Position numbers and translations under genes: made by a program. Below, piece by piece: positions 16,185-25,700 of a stretch of DNA of 61,311 nucleotides; the first letter of the stretch is position 1; the number at the start of each line of letters is the position of its first letter. Below the pieces are notes generated by a model. That model did not search any database. It was given only the letters and a program-made list of their open reading frames with translations, and was not told where the DNA came from. Source of the DNA: F1-120-MAGs238 sp964484185 (lineage in GTDB: Bacteria; Planctomycetota; Phycisphaerae; Phycisphaerales; UBA1924); NCBI GenBank assembly GCA_964484185.1, contig CAZAEQ010000027.1:1-61311 (forward strand), in the 5' to 3' direction.

Positions 16185-16410
16185 GTTCATCCCTCCCTGT
16201 ATCCCGAATATTGAAGTACTCGCACGCAGACTGCTCGGGGACAGTTGCGCGTAATTCAAGATTGCCATGCACCCGCGGGCTACGCAAGCGTCTTTTGGTT
16301 GTTTTTGTGGAAGGCAGGGTGTGACTGGGCGGTCTGCGCGGAGTATGCGGGCGCGGCAGTACACCAGGCCGCGTATGCGGACCAATTCTCAATAGGGTTG
16401 CCGGATTAAT
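16185..16410. other. Intergenic stretch with no recognised element
   Basis: This is the promoter region of the secreted protein on the minus strand and lies downstream of the S9 peptidase gene. I looked for tRNA and common riboswitch cores and saw none. Confidence 0.4.
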
Positions 16411-18354
16411 TCAGCGAGCCGAGTTGCTTCCAATGTTCTTGATCAGGAACTTGGCCATGCGGGTACTGAAGAGAATGCGGTTGGGAAGTTTCGCAAAGCC
16501 GTGACCTTCATCAGGGCAGAAGATCAGTTCGGGGTCATAGCCGCGGGACTGAAGTGCGACCGCGAGTTGCATGGCTTCGCCGACGGGAACGCGCGGATCG
16601 TTGAGGCCGTGAGCGATGAGCATGGGGACCTGGAGCTTGTCGATCTTGTTGATGCTCGAAACGCTGTTCAGGAAATCAGGATCGCTAAGCGGTCCATATT
16701 CACTTTCGCGAAGTTTGCGGCGGTAACCAGAAGTCTGCTCAAGGAAGGTTTTGAGGTTCACAATTCCGACAACGTTGATGCCAGCGCCAAAGAGGCGGGT
16801 TGGTTGTTCTTTGCGTTCGACACGTTCCTGATCTTCGACCAGCGTGGCAACTGACATGAATCCGCCATAGCTGCCGCCGTATGTGGAGATTTTGCCGGCA
16901 GTCGCGTAACCATTAGTAACGAGCCACTTCGCAGCATCGACGCCATCGCGGACTGAATCCCAGCGGAGCTTGTAATCATCCTTCATCTGGAATTCGCGGC
17001 CATAACCCGAAGATCCGCGGACGTTTGGCTGAAGAACGCCGAAGCCGAGCTTGGTGAGGATCTGTGCGGTGCGGTCAAATTGCGGGCGGAACTGACCTTC
17101 CGGGCCGCCGTGATAGTTAACGACGAAGGGGATGGGTGCGCCCTTCTTGAACCCTGGCGGCAGGTACATGAACGCGGGGATTTCGGTGTTGTCAAAAGCT
17201 CTGAACTTCACGAGTTCTGGAAGCGGAAATTCGGCAAGGTTCAGGCCGTTGGTGTCGGCCTTGGTGACAGCGCGGGGCGCTTCAGAAGAGCCGATTTTCC
17301 ATGAGTAGCTGATGTTGGCGGAGCGTGCGTTGGAAACGGTCCAGACGACGGTGTCATTGCGGAGGCTGGTGAGCGAAAGAACACCCTTGTCCATTTCCGG
17401 GAACTTGATTTCTTTGAAGTCTGGAAGTGTGTAGAGATGGATAACGCCGTAGCCATCTTCGTTGGTGACGACCGCCAGGTATTTCTGATCTTCGCTGACG
17501 TTGGCGCCTTCGATTTCGAAGTTGTTGAGGGCGCTGATGGGGGAGGAAACCTTGCCGCTGGCGAGGTCTTTTTGATAGAGGCGGGCGTTGCCTTCGATGT
17601 CGCTGGTGAGAAGGACGGAAGTGTCACCGGGGAGATAGCCAGCCAAGTGATTGGCGGCCGTGGTGCCGGTCTTGGTGTGCGTGAGTTCTTTCAGTGTGCG
17701 CTTGGCAGGGTCGACAGCGCGATCGGAGATATCGACTTCGTAGATTTTGGAATCGCTGGCGGAGAAGTACTCTTCGACGAGCATGCGCTTGCCGTCGGCG
17801 GTGATGGCATCGGGGGACCACTGTCCGGTTTTTGCGAGGAGCTTTGTTTGTGTGCCGCTGGAAAGGTCCCAGAGCGAGACGTGGAAATCGCTGGGGCTGG
17901 TGTCGTTGGCTGTATAGAGGAAGGCGGATGAGTCATCGGTCCAGACGGCGAGTGAAGTGACGACTTTGGGCGCGCCGACTATTTTCTTGATGGAGTTGGC
18001 CGAGTCGAGTGTGTAAAGCTGGGTGTTTTCGTTGCCGCCTTCCGCGGCGGAAAGAACGATGGATTTGCCGTTGGGGGAAATCGAGAAGCCGGAGATACCA
18101 TCTTTGAAGGATGAGAGTTTCGTCATGGCTCCCGCGGAATCGGCGACCTGTCCTGGCGCAACGCGGTAGAGCTGGTTGGTTCCATCGGGGAAGTCGATGA
18201 CGTAGAGCGAGCCATCGGCGGCAAAGTCGGGACGTGTGGGCGTGCGAACTTTGAGGAACTGCTCAACCAGCTGCTGAATCGGATCGGCAGCGAAGACGGG
18301 CTGGGTACATATAGATGCTGCGAGTGCAACGGTAGCGAAGAACGGCATCGACAT
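16411..18354 (-). CDS. Prolyl oligopeptidase family (S9) secreted peptidase
   Basis: ATG 18354 has AAGGA six bases upstream and gives a 647-residue protein with a signal peptide ending at CTQPVFA. The N-terminal ~370 residues are a WD40-like beta-propeller (repeats such as GISGFSISPNGKSIVLSA). The C-terminal alpha/beta-hydrolase domain has the nucleophile in GGSYGG (Ser ~495), Asp ~586 in GLNDPRVPV and His ~618 in DEGHGF, a complete triad. Such enzymes cut short peptides after particular residues; the layout is that of the acylaminoacyl-peptidase/DPP4 group (S9C or S9B). It should act in the periplasm or outside the cell. Confidence 0.92.
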   Translation of the reverse strand: MSMPFFATVALAASICTQPVFAADPIQQLVEQFLKVRTPTRPDFAADGSLYVIDFPDGTNQLYRVAPGQVADSAGAMTKLSSFKDGISGFSISPNGKSIVLSAAEGGNENTQLYTLDSANSIKKIVGAPKVVTSLAVWTDDSSAFLYTANDTSPSDFHVSLWDLSSGTQTKLLAKTGQWSPDAITADGKRMLVEEYFSASDSKIYEVDISDRAVDPAKRTLKELTHTKTGTTAANHLAGYLPGDTSVLLTSDIEGNARLYQKDLASGKVSSPISALNNFEIEGANVSEDQKYLAVVTNEDGYGVIHLYTLPDFKEIKFPEMDKGVLSLTSLRNDTVVWTVSNARSANISYSWKIGSSEAPRAVTKADTNGLNLAEFPLPELVKFRAFDNTEIPAFMYLPPGFKKGAPIPFVVNYHGGPEGQFRPQFDRTAQILTKLGFGVLQPNVRGSSGYGREFQMKDDYKLRWDSVRDGVDAAKWLVTNGYATAGKISTYGGSYGGFMSVATLVEDQERVERKEQPTRLFGAGINVVGIVNLKTFLEQTSGYRRKLRESEYGPLSDPDFLNSVSSINKIDKLQVPMLIAHGLNDPRVPVGEAMQLAVALQSRGYDPELIFCPDEGHGFAKLPNRILFSTRMAKFLIKNIGSNSAR

Positions 18355-18420
18355 ACAAACTCCTTGAAGGACGAATTGCCCCTTTGGCTGAAGCAACTGG
18401 AGTATAGGGTCGGTGCGAAT

Positions 18421-21402
18421 TCAGCAGCCGGCAGCGAAATCGGCCACGTAATCGAGGTAATCAAAGAAGTCGATGACATCATCTTCGTTGTAGTCGGCGG
18501 AACGGTCCCCTGCGGAAAAATCGGCGACAAAGTCCAGGTAGTCGAAGAAGTCGATGATGCAATCAACGTTGACATCGGGGCGGCAGGAAAGTCGCAATGT
18601 GGCAGTCGTGTCGGTGTAGGCAATTCGCCATTTGAGTCCATTGGGCGCGGATGGAAGCAGGACAATGCCGAACTCGCCAGAAAGTCCGCCATTAGCGCGG
18701 ACGAGTTCAAACTCGGTGCAGGGAGTGGTCGGGTTGTAACCACTGACAAAAGTCGCGTTCAATGTGCCGGCGAGCGCGATGGTGGAACTAGACGTGATGC
18801 GATCGAAGAGGCCGACGGTTGTACCTGAAGCTTCAGACAAAAGGATGTGGTCGGCGCCGAATGTCATCGGGCCGGTGAAGTCGATTTGGCCCGTTGCATC
18901 GTTGAATCCGGGAGCAGTTGTGCCTTGAAGCGAGAATGTGCCGTTCAGGCGGCCGGTGCCGCGGAGCGTTTGCTGTGAGGAGAGCGTGACTGCGGAGCTT
19001 GTGGTCAAAATAGCGGTGCTGAGGTTGCTGTTGGAGGCGAGGCGGATGGTGCCGGTGCCCACGACGGTCTGTACGCCTGCGAATGAGAGGTTGGTAATGG
19101 CGTTCACTGAGTCTGGGTTGATCAGGATCGTTCCATTGTTAGTGAGGTTGGTGACGGCCACGACCGCGCCGCCATCGAGAGAGAATGTTGTTTCGTTGAT
19201 GACGTTGTTGATCGCGGACGATCCGGAAAGCGCACGCACGCGACCGATGCCCTGGAAGCGGCCACTGTTGACGGTTGCCCCGGAGAGCGCGACGGATCCG
19301 ACATTGCCGACGAGGCGGCCCGTGGCGGACTGATTGACCGTGTTGCGAAGTGCGATTACTGCGGTTGGTGATGTTGAAGACCCGGCGATTGTGCCGTTGT
19401 TGTCGATAGGGGCATCGACATTGCCGTGTCCGGTGATGGTGTGGGTTACCGCGTTAGTCAGGCGCAACTGCGTGTTGTCTGCGGTTGTGATTATTGCGGT
19501 GTTGAGGTTGCTGTTGGCGTTGAGCACGAGTGTGCCGGTGCCGCCGAGAGTGGTGTTTGCGGCGGCGAAAAGGGATGTTATTGCATTGACCGTGTTGGGG
19601 TTGATGGTGACAAAGCCGTTGTTAACCAGGCCGCCAGAGAGCACTGTCAGGCGACCGCCACCATCGACATGGAGCGTGCCCAGATTGGTGACGTTGTCGA
19701 CAGTTCCGATTTCGCCTGCGGTGACGCGGATGCGGCCGTCGCCGATTGATTCGAATGTGCCTCCGGTGATGACGCTGCCGTTGCCCAGTGCGACAGAGCC
19801 GGTATCTTCGCCGATGATTCGGCCGCCAAACTGGGACATTGCGTTGCGGATTTCAAGGTAGTGGTTGGGAGACCCGCCGCGGACGATGCCGGAATTGATC
19901 ATGGGCGCGTTGATGCGTCCGGAGCCGGTGATAGTGTGAGGGGATGCGTTGGTGCCGACGGCTGGGGCAGTTGCGTCGATAACGGCGGTGCTGAGGTTGG
20001 AGTTTGCATTAAGCGTGAGGGTGCCCGCGCCGCTGAGCGCGGTGTCTTGTGTGAATCGCAGGGTGGTGATGGCGTTGAGCGCGCTTGGATTCACAGTGAT
20101 AGTGCCGTTGTTGATAAAGCCGCCGGTCTGAAGCGCGAGAATGCCACCGGCATCGACGTGAAACGCAGCGGTGCTGGTGACACCATTAACGGTGCCGATT
20201 TCGCCAGGAGATGTTTTCACTACGCCGTTGTTGGAAGATGCGAATGTGCCGCCGGAAATGAGCGAGCCGTTGCCCAGGGAAGCGAAGCCGCCGTTGGTTC
20301 CGATGATGCTGCCGGTTCCGGATTGTGTGACGCTGCTGCGAATTTCGAGAACTCTGCCGAGGGCATCGGCCTGGATAGTGCCGAGGTTGATGAGCGGGGC
20401 GTTGATTCGGCCAGTGCCAGCGATGGTGTGAGATTGGCCGTTGGTTCCAACGGCGGCAGCGAGAGAATCGATGACAGCGGTGTTGATGTTGGTATTGGCA
20501 TTGAGAACCACCCGACCCGAACCATTCAGCGTTGCGGCAGTGTCAAAGCGAAGGGTGGTTATGGCATTAAGCGCGGTCTGGTTGACGACTATGAAACCGT
20601 TGTTGGTGATTCCTCCCGCGGCGAGATGAAGGATTCCGCCGGGATTTACTTCGATTGTGCATTGCGGGGTTGCGGTTACGCCGTCAATTGTGCCGTTTCC
20701 ATCGATGCGTCCTTTGCCGCCATCGGAGCAGGTGAAGGTGCCGCCTGTCAATGAGCCGCCGTCGGCGATGCCAGCGAAGCCGCCAGCGGCGAGAAATGTT
20801 CCGGTTGCAGATTGGGTGACAGGTGCGGAGATTTGCAGATATTTTTCGAAGAGGTTGGCGCGGATGAGGCCATCGTTGTGTGTCGTTGCGAGGATTCGGC
20901 CTGAGCCTTCGATGGTGTGGCCTGCGCTGTTGACCAAGGTTGAGCCCGCGCCAGAGTTCAGAGTCGCGGTGGCGAGGTTGGGGCTTGCGTTGAGCGAAAT
21001 GCGGCCTGTGCCGGAGACTGTTGTGGTTGGAATGCCTGAGACCAGGATGTTGGTTCCCGCGCTGGCTGAGGTCGGGTTGATGTACATGTGGCCATTATTT
21101 GAAAAGGATGAGCCAGCGATGCCAAGAGATGTTCCAGCTTGAATATCGAGTTGAACGCCGTTGCCGACTGAGACGGAGTCAATTGCAACTGAGATGTTCA
21201 ATCGCGGGTTGTACATTCCTGGGTTGAAAATGGCGGTGTGCGTCGCGCTGTTTGGAACGGTCTGCGGGATCCAGCGGGTTGGGTCGTTCCAGTTGCCGCT
21301 AATTGAGCCATTCCATTGGATAACTTGTGCGCTGGAGAGGCCGGCGCAAAGGCCAGTACAGAGGAGGCCGGCGGCGAAAGCGATGCGGGTGCAGGGGGAC
21401 AT
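18421..21402 (-). CDS. Secreted repeat protein with DFFDYLD Ca-loop tail
   Basis: The 993-residue protein has a signal peptide ending near LSSAQV and a long run of ~110-130-residue repeats, each with NNGTITVNPSALNAITTLRF, then LxGAGTLTLNANSNLSTAVI and SHTITGSGRINAP. The repeats are beta-solenoid-like, as in autotransporter passenger or adhesin domains. The last ~50 residues carry two copies of DxNxDxxIDFFDYLDFVADFS, a dockerin/EF-hand-like Ca loop motif. The same tail ends the subtilase at 48072, so it is probably a shared surface-anchoring or sorting signal. No beta-barrel translocator is present. It is likely a cell-surface adhesin or sheath protein. Confidence 0.82.
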   Translation of the reverse strand: MSPCTRIAFAAGLLCTGLCAGLSSAQVIQWNGSISGNWNDPTRWIPQTVPNSATHTAIFNPGMYNPRLNISVAIDSVSVGNGVQLDIQAGTSLGIAGSSFSNNGHMYINPTSASAGTNILVSGIPTTTVSGTGRISLNASPNLATATLNSGAGSTLVNSAGHTIEGSGRILATTHNDGLIRANLFEKYLQISAPVTQSATGTFLAAGGFAGIADGGSLTGGTFTCSDGGKGRIDGNGTIDGVTATPQCTIEVNPGGILHLAAGGITNNGFIVVNQTALNAITTLRFDTAATLNGSGRVVLNANTNINTAVIDSLAAAVGTNGQSHTIAGTGRINAPLINLGTIQADALGRVLEIRSSVTQSGTGSIIGTNGGFASLGNGSLISGGTFASSNNGVVKTSPGEIGTVNGVTSTAAFHVDAGGILALQTGGFINNGTITVNPSALNAITTLRFTQDTALSGAGTLTLNANSNLSTAVIDATAPAVGTNASPHTITGSGRINAPMINSGIVRGGSPNHYLEIRNAMSQFGGRIIGEDTGSVALGNGSVITGGTFESIGDGRIRVTAGEIGTVDNVTNLGTLHVDGGGRLTVLSGGLVNNGFVTINPNTVNAITSLFAAANTTLGGTGTLVLNANSNLNTAIITTADNTQLRLTNAVTHTITGHGNVDAPIDNNGTIAGSSTSPTAVIALRNTVNQSATGRLVGNVGSVALSGATVNSGRFQGIGRVRALSGSSAINNVINETTFSLDGGAVVAVTNLTNNGTILINPDSVNAITNLSFAGVQTVVGTGTIRLASNSNLSTAILTTSSAVTLSSQQTLRGTGRLNGTFSLQGTTAPGFNDATGQIDFTGPMTFGADHILLSEASGTTVGLFDRITSSSTIALAGTLNATFVSGYNPTTPCTEFELVRANGGLSGEFGIVLLPSAPNGLKWRIAYTDTTATLRLSCRPDVNVDCIIDFFDYLDFVADFSAGDRSADYNEDDVIDFFDYLDYVADFAAGC

Positions 21403-21521
21403 TGAGGACTCCGGGGTATGGCGAGAACGCGTTGTAAGGGGTCGTCAATTGTGCCCGAAAATCGCGCGAAGTACAAGGGAAAACGAGGTAAGGGGAGACA
21501 AAAACCGCGATTAGTAGGGGG

Positions 21522-21752
21522 TCAGGCGAAGTTCCAATAGATGAGGATGATGAAGAGGAGGATGGCGGCGGTGATTATCTGCCAACGTTTGATGGTGGCG
21601 GGGGCGTCGGAGCCGCCGAGAACCGTGCCACATTTGTGGCACCATTGCACATCATCGTAGATTTCGGCTTTACATTTGGGGCACTTGGTGGTTTCGCCGC
21701 CGAAGCGGGCAACATCTTCTGGCTGGGGGTCGTCATCGACTTCGCGTGGCAT
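21522..21752 (-). CDS. Small zinc-ribbon membrane protein (first of a pair)
   Basis: The 76-residue protein has an acidic start, a zinc ribbon with CPKC and CHKC pairs (residues ~24-41), a short linker and a C-terminal membrane span (IITAAILLFIILIYWNFA). It is 22 bases from its sister at 21775, which has the same acidic-ribbon-span order. Duplication followed by divergence is the simplest reading. The zinc ribbon would face the cytoplasm. Function unknown. Confidence 0.7.
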   Translation of the reverse strand: MPREVDDDPQPEDVARFGGETTKCPKCKAEIYDDVQWCHKCGTVLGGSDAPATIKRWQIITAAILLFIILIYWNFA

Positions 21753-21774
21753 GAGGCGCTCCGGTGTTACTGAT

Positions 21775-22002
21775 TCACGGGAAGAAGAGAAGGCCGAGGA
21801 CGAGCGCGAAGATGATAAGGACGGTGATGACGGCGAGTGTGCGGCGGGGTTTGAGTTTGCCGAATTGTGTGCCGCAGGATGTGCAGGAAGGAACGCCGTC
21901 GAAGATGGCTTTACGGCATTTGGGGCAGCGGATAATTTCTTCGCCAGCGCGGAGCATGGCGGCTTCGGTGAGATCGTCTTCGAGGGAATCGCGGCGAGGC
22001 AT
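21775..22002 (-). CDS. Small zinc-ribbon membrane protein (second of a pair)
   Basis: This 75-residue sister of the protein at 21522 has CPKC and CTSC pairs near residues 26-43, a basic linker and a C-terminal span (LAVITVLIIFALVLGLLFFP). It lies 26 bases downstream of dnaN on the same strand and may be co-transcribed with it. Function unknown. Confidence 0.7.
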   Translation of the reverse strand: MPRRDSLEDDLTEAAMLRAGEEIIRCPKCRKAIFDGVPSCTSCGTQFGKLKPRRTLAVITVLIIFALVLGLLFFP

Positions 22003-22028
22003 GGTCCACCGGTGCTACTGCAGATTGT

Positions 22029-23222
22029 TTACTGTAAGTTCAGCGGCATGATGACGTAGAGGAATTCGGGGCCGGCTTTGACCAGGCCGGGTTTGTTGGG
22101 CGACTTCATTTCGAGGATGACTTCGGTTTCGGGGATGACTTTGAGGGCATCGACCAGGAAGAGCGGGTTGAAGCCGATTTCGATGTCTTCGCCTTCGTAT
22201 TTAGAGATGTCGATTTTGATATCGGCTTCGCCCATTTCGGTGGCGCGGCTGGAGAGTTGCAGGCTTTTGCCGCTGGCGGAGAATTTCATTTTGACTGCGC
22301 GGGATTCTTCGTTGGTAAGCAGTGCCGCGCGGCCGACTGCGCTCTTGACCAGGTCGCGGTCGAAGGTGACGCGCTTGTCGTTGTCCTTGGGGATGACATC
22401 TTCGTAGGGAGGGAATGTGCCTTCGACCAGGTTGCTGGCGAGCGTGGCGCGGATCGGTTGTTTGTCAGAGCCTTCACCAACGCCTGAGAATGCGAAGAAG
22501 ATTTGCGTGTCGGTCATGGCGACCAGCACGTTTTCTTCCGCATCTTTCACCAGGTCTTTAAGAACGTTGAGCGCTTTGGTGGGGATGATGCAACTAGCGG
22601 GCTTGTCATCTTTGCTGGCGGGAATCGCGCCCCGACAGAGGGCGAGGCGGCGACCATCGGTCGCGACCATCTCGAGCTTTTTGCCATCGCGCTTCATGAA
22701 GACGCCGTTGATGGCGTAGCGGGAATTTTCGCGAGCGGTGGCGAAGAGGGTGCGGTCGGCGAGCATGTGAAGCGTGCCCGCGCCGATTGAGAAGTGGGTG
22801 CGGACTTTGACGCCGGCTGTGCCGCTGAGTATGTCGTTGTATGCGGGGATGGGTGGGAAGTCGGAAGCGGGGAAGCCATTGAGTTTGAATTTGGCATCGG
22901 CTCCGCGGATCCAACAGGCTTCGCCCTCGAGTTCAAGGGTGAGGGTTGGTTCGCCATCTTCTGCGCTGATGATCTGGCGGAGCTTGTCGGCGGGGATGAG
23001 GGCATCGCCGGCGGACTGGACCTCGACGCTTGAGACTACATACTGGAGTGAGATTTCGGCATCGGTTGCGGAGAGGGTGAGTTCGCCTGCGCCGCCCTTG
23101 CCGGTTTTGGTAGCAGAGAGCTTGACGCAAGTCAGCTGGATTCGCGGCGTGCGCGTAGCGACGGCCTTGGAAACCGTGTTAATAGCAGTCAATAGGGCCG
23201 AGCGATCACAAATTACTTTCAT
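22029..23222 (-). CDS. dnaN: DNA polymerase III beta subunit (sliding clamp)
   Basis: ATG 23222 is chosen because AGAGG lies just upstream and the protein then begins MKVICDRSALLTAINTVSKAV, the normal clamp start. The 397-residue length and three tandem clamp folds fit the family. Visible are FKLNGFPASDFPPIP, the YAINGVF strand that ends domain 2, and the C-terminal FLYVIMPLNL matching the canonical end YVVMPMRL. The homodimeric ring holds the replicative polymerase on DNA. It is not next to dnaA (39157), unlike the order in many bacteria. Two zinc-ribbon genes follow. Confidence 0.95.
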   Translation of the reverse strand: MKVICDRSALLTAINTVSKAVATRTPRIQLTCVKLSATKTGKGGAGELTLSATDAEISLQYVVSSVEVQSAGDALIPADKLRQIISAEDGEPTLTLELEGEACWIRGADAKFKLNGFPASDFPPIPAYNDILSGTAGVKVRTHFSIGAGTLHMLADRTLFATARENSRYAINGVFMKRDGKKLEMVATDGRRLALCRGAIPASKDDKPASCIIPTKALNVLKDLVKDAEENVLVAMTDTQIFFAFSGVGEGSDKQPIRATLASNLVEGTFPPYEDVIPKDNDKRVTFDRDLVKSAVGRAALLTNEESRAVKMKFSASGKSLQLSSRATEMGEADIKIDISKYEGEDIEIGFNPLFLVDALKVIPETEVILEMKSPNKPGLVKAGPEFLYVIMPLNLQ

Positions 23223-23682
23223 GGCTGTACCTCTTAGGACGGGGAGTGTATGGGGAGAGCGGAGAGACAATCGAAATTGACAAGGAATCTAAGGGGTCGA
23301 CACCAGATTTGGGGTGGTCAGGGTTGGGAAGCCGAACATAGTTCGGACACGGTGGGGCGCGTGCGGAATGGGATTTTTCGCTCGGTTGGGGTGCGAATTG
23401 TGGCTTGGGGCCAGGGTGTGAAACTATGCTCCCCGCCGCGTTACAGGCAAATCTCGTGCCGAGAGGTGTTTGGGCGTTGGGATAGAAGAGAGTGGTATTC
23501 GCGCAGCTGGGTTGCGCGTGATATCACGAGGAGTTTGGGAGCGACAAAAACGTTCCCCCTCCGCCGCCGGAAGCGTGTGATTCTGGTGGTCAAGAACACG
23601 ATTGACCCGCACCGACCCGTCTTAAACGGGTGTGCTCGAGCCGAAAGCGGCGTGAGCCCGGGAGAATAGAAAGGTGGCCATT
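23223..23682. other. Long divergent intergenic region between dnaN and transketolase
   Basis: About 460 bases separate the two divergent starts. A 139-codon open frame inside (23250-23669) has an Arg/Trp-rich composition and no family resemblance, so I do not call it. The 3' end has two consecutive hairpins just before the transketolase ribosome site. The rest has no element I recognise. Confidence 0.5.
23609..23657 (+). promoter_or_regulatory. Two hairpins in the transketolase leader
   Basis: GCAC (23609-23612) and ACCCGT (23615-23620) pair with ACGGGT and GTGC (23626-23635), around a CTTAA loop. A second hairpin pairs GCTC (23634-23637) with GAGC (23654-23657) and CCG with CGG. Both lie just before the AAAGG ribosome site. 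They could regulate translation, but no known riboswitch is recognised. Confidence 0.4.
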
Positions 23683-25647
23683 ATGTCGTTCGAAGCAGCT
23701 GTTCATGCCCAAGCGATCGAACTCGACCGGATGTCTTTAGAGATGTGTGCTGCAGCAGGCAGTGGACACCCGACATCGGCGGCGAGTATCGGTCACATTG
23801 TGACTGTGTTGATGTTCCACGCCATGAGATGGTCACCAGAGTCGCCGGATTATCCGACGAGCGACCGGTTGGTTTTGTCGGAAGGGCATGCTGTTCCGGC
23901 GGTGTACGCGGCGTGTTCGAAGCTGGGCGTGATGATTGGTAAGCCCGGCAAACGGTTTGAACTGAAGCCTGATTATTTGAAGACGCTGCGTGCGAAGGAC
24001 TCGGTGCTTGAAGGGCATCCGAACCCGATGGAGGGGTACCCCTTCTTTGATGCGGCGACTGGATCGCTGGGTCAGGGATTGTCTGTCGCGGCGGGACTTG
24101 CTGAGGCAGCGAGGCTCGATGGAATCGCAAAAAGAATTTATTGCGTGATTGGTGATGGTGAAGCGCGCGAAGGACAGATTACCGAAGCTCTGGATTACAT
24201 CGTTGATCGCAAGCTGAAGAACGTGTTGACGATTTTCAACTGCAATGAATATGGACAGGCGGACCGGGTTTCGGCGCAGCAGTCGGCGGAGGGGATGGCC
24301 GCTCGGTTTGCAGCGATGAACCTTGATGTGAAGATGATTGATGGGCATGATCCCAAGCAGATTCTGGATGTGTGCAATGCGTTTGCGACGCTGTGCGACA
24401 AGCAGAGCGGCACGCCAATGGTGGTGATCGCCAAGACCGTGAAGGGATGGGGTTCACCGTCGCTGCATGGCGGTGGCTGGCACGGCAAGCCGCCGACTGG
24501 CGAAGCGTTGAAGAAGGCGTTGGCCGAGCTTGATGAGAAGCGGGTTGGCTTGACCAGTTCGCTGGCGAAGGCCGATCACTTTGAGATTAATCCGCCTATT
24601 GAGGCGGCGACGAAGGACTACTCGATTGGCGACATGCCATCGCTCCGCGAGACGATGAAGGCGATGGATATGGAATCGCTGATGCAGAGCGGCAATCTGG
24701 CGACGCGCAAAGCGTACGGGATTGCGCTGCGGGCGTTGTGCAAGGTTGATCCGAACGTGACGGTGCTGGACGCCGATGTGTCCAACTCGACGTTTGCAGA
24801 AATGGTCAAGAAGGATTCTTCCATGAGCGATCGGTTCATGGAATGCAAGATCGCCGAACAGAACATGGTGAGCGTTGCCGTGGGTCTGGCGGCGGGCGGA
24901 AAGATTCCGTTCCTTTCAACGTTCTCGAAGTTCCTGACTCGCGCGTATGACCAGATTGAAATGGCGATTAACTCGGGCGCGAATATCAAGATCGTGGGTT
25001 CACACTCCGGCATTACGCTGGCGGCGGATGGACCGAGCCAGATGTCGCTGCCCGACGTGGCGTGGTTCCGCTCGTTTGCAACGATGAAGGATCACCGCGG
25101 CAATCCTGGGTGCTACGTGCTGCAGCCATCAGATGCGTACGCGGCGTATGCGTTGACGGGCGCGATGGCGGAGTATGAAGGCTGCTGCTACATGCGGACA
25201 CTGCGGCCGGATACCGAGTTCATCTACAACAACGACCAGGTGTTTAATCTGGGCGGGTTTGAGGTGATCAGCGAAGGCCGCGATATCGCGATTTGTGCAG
25301 CTGGTTACATGGTGCACGAAGCGAACAAGGCGGTTGAGTTGCTTGATAAGGCGGGCGTGAGCGCAACGCTGATTGACCTTTACTCGCTGCCGTTTGATGA
25401 AGATGCGTTGATGGATGTGCTGGGCGCGAACGCGGGCAACGTGTTGACTGTCGAAGACAATTACGGCGGCGGCATTGGGTCAGCGGTTGCTGATGCGGTC
25501 ACTGGATCCGGCGATGGATTCAAAGTGACGCAGATGCACGTGCGGCGCATTCCCAAGAGCACGCGGACGATTGAAGAGCAGTTGCAGATGACTGGTCTGA
25601 CTGCGCTTGATATCAAGAATCGCGTGATGACGATGCTTGGCGTCTGA
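23683..25647 (+). CDS. tkt: Transketolase
   Basis: ATG 23683 has AGGTGG seven bases upstream; the in-frame GTG at 23674 overlaps it and is less likely. The 654-residue protein has the thiamine-diphosphate enzyme features: GSGHPTSAASIGHI with the catalytic His, LSEGHAVPAVYA, GDGEAREGQITEALDY (Mg-diphosphate site) and the C-terminal AAGYMVHEA region. It moves two-carbon units between sugar phosphates in the pentose phosphate pathway. The full ~650-residue form is present in one chain, not the split archaeal form. A strong terminator follows. Confidence 0.94.
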   Translation: MSFEAAVHAQAIELDRMSLEMCAAAGSGHPTSAASIGHIVTVLMFHAMRWSPESPDYPTSDRLVLSEGHAVPAVYAACSKLGVMIGKPGKRFELKPDYLKTLRAKDSVLEGHPNPMEGYPFFDAATGSLGQGLSVAAGLAEAARLDGIAKRIYCVIGDGEAREGQITEALDYIVDRKLKNVLTIFNCNEYGQADRVSAQQSAEGMAARFAAMNLDVKMIDGHDPKQILDVCNAFATLCDKQSGTPMVVIAKTVKGWGSPSLHGGGWHGKPPTGEALKKALAELDEKRVGLTSSLAKADHFEINPPIEAATKDYSIGDMPSLRETMKAMDMESLMQSGNLATRKAYGIALRALCKVDPNVTVLDADVSNSTFAEMVKKDSSMSDRFMECKIAEQNMVSVAVGLAAGGKIPFLSTFSKFLTRAYDQIEMAINSGANIKIVGSHSGITLAADGPSQMSLPDVAWFRSFATMKDHRGNPGCYVLQPSDAYAAYALTGAMAEYEGCCYMRTLRPDTEFIYNNDQVFNLGGFEVISEGRDIAICAAGYMVHEANKAVELLDKAGVSATLIDLYSLPFDEDALMDVLGANAGNVLTVEDNYGGGIGSAVADAVTGSGDGFKVTQMHVRRIPKSTRTIEEQLQMTGLTALDIKNRVMTMLGV

Positions 25648-25670
25648 ATAGATTGATAAAACAGTTCTGA

Positions 25671-25700
25671 CGGGCACATCGATTGGTGTGCCCGTTTTTT
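25671..25700 (+). terminator. Intrinsic terminator of transketolase
   Basis: CGGGCACA (25671-25678) pairs with TGTGCCCG (25687-25694) and is followed by TTTTTT at 25695-25700. Confidence 0.85.

Noticed and set aside
16185..16410. c-di-GMP riboswitch in the leader of the secreted protein
   Set aside because: A few GACGC and GCC stretches resemble GEMM fragments, but the conserved core and its spacing are absent.
19861..20754. 297-codon plus-strand frame
   Set aside because: Antisense to the repeat protein; its regular composition mirrors the repeats and it has no family resemblance.
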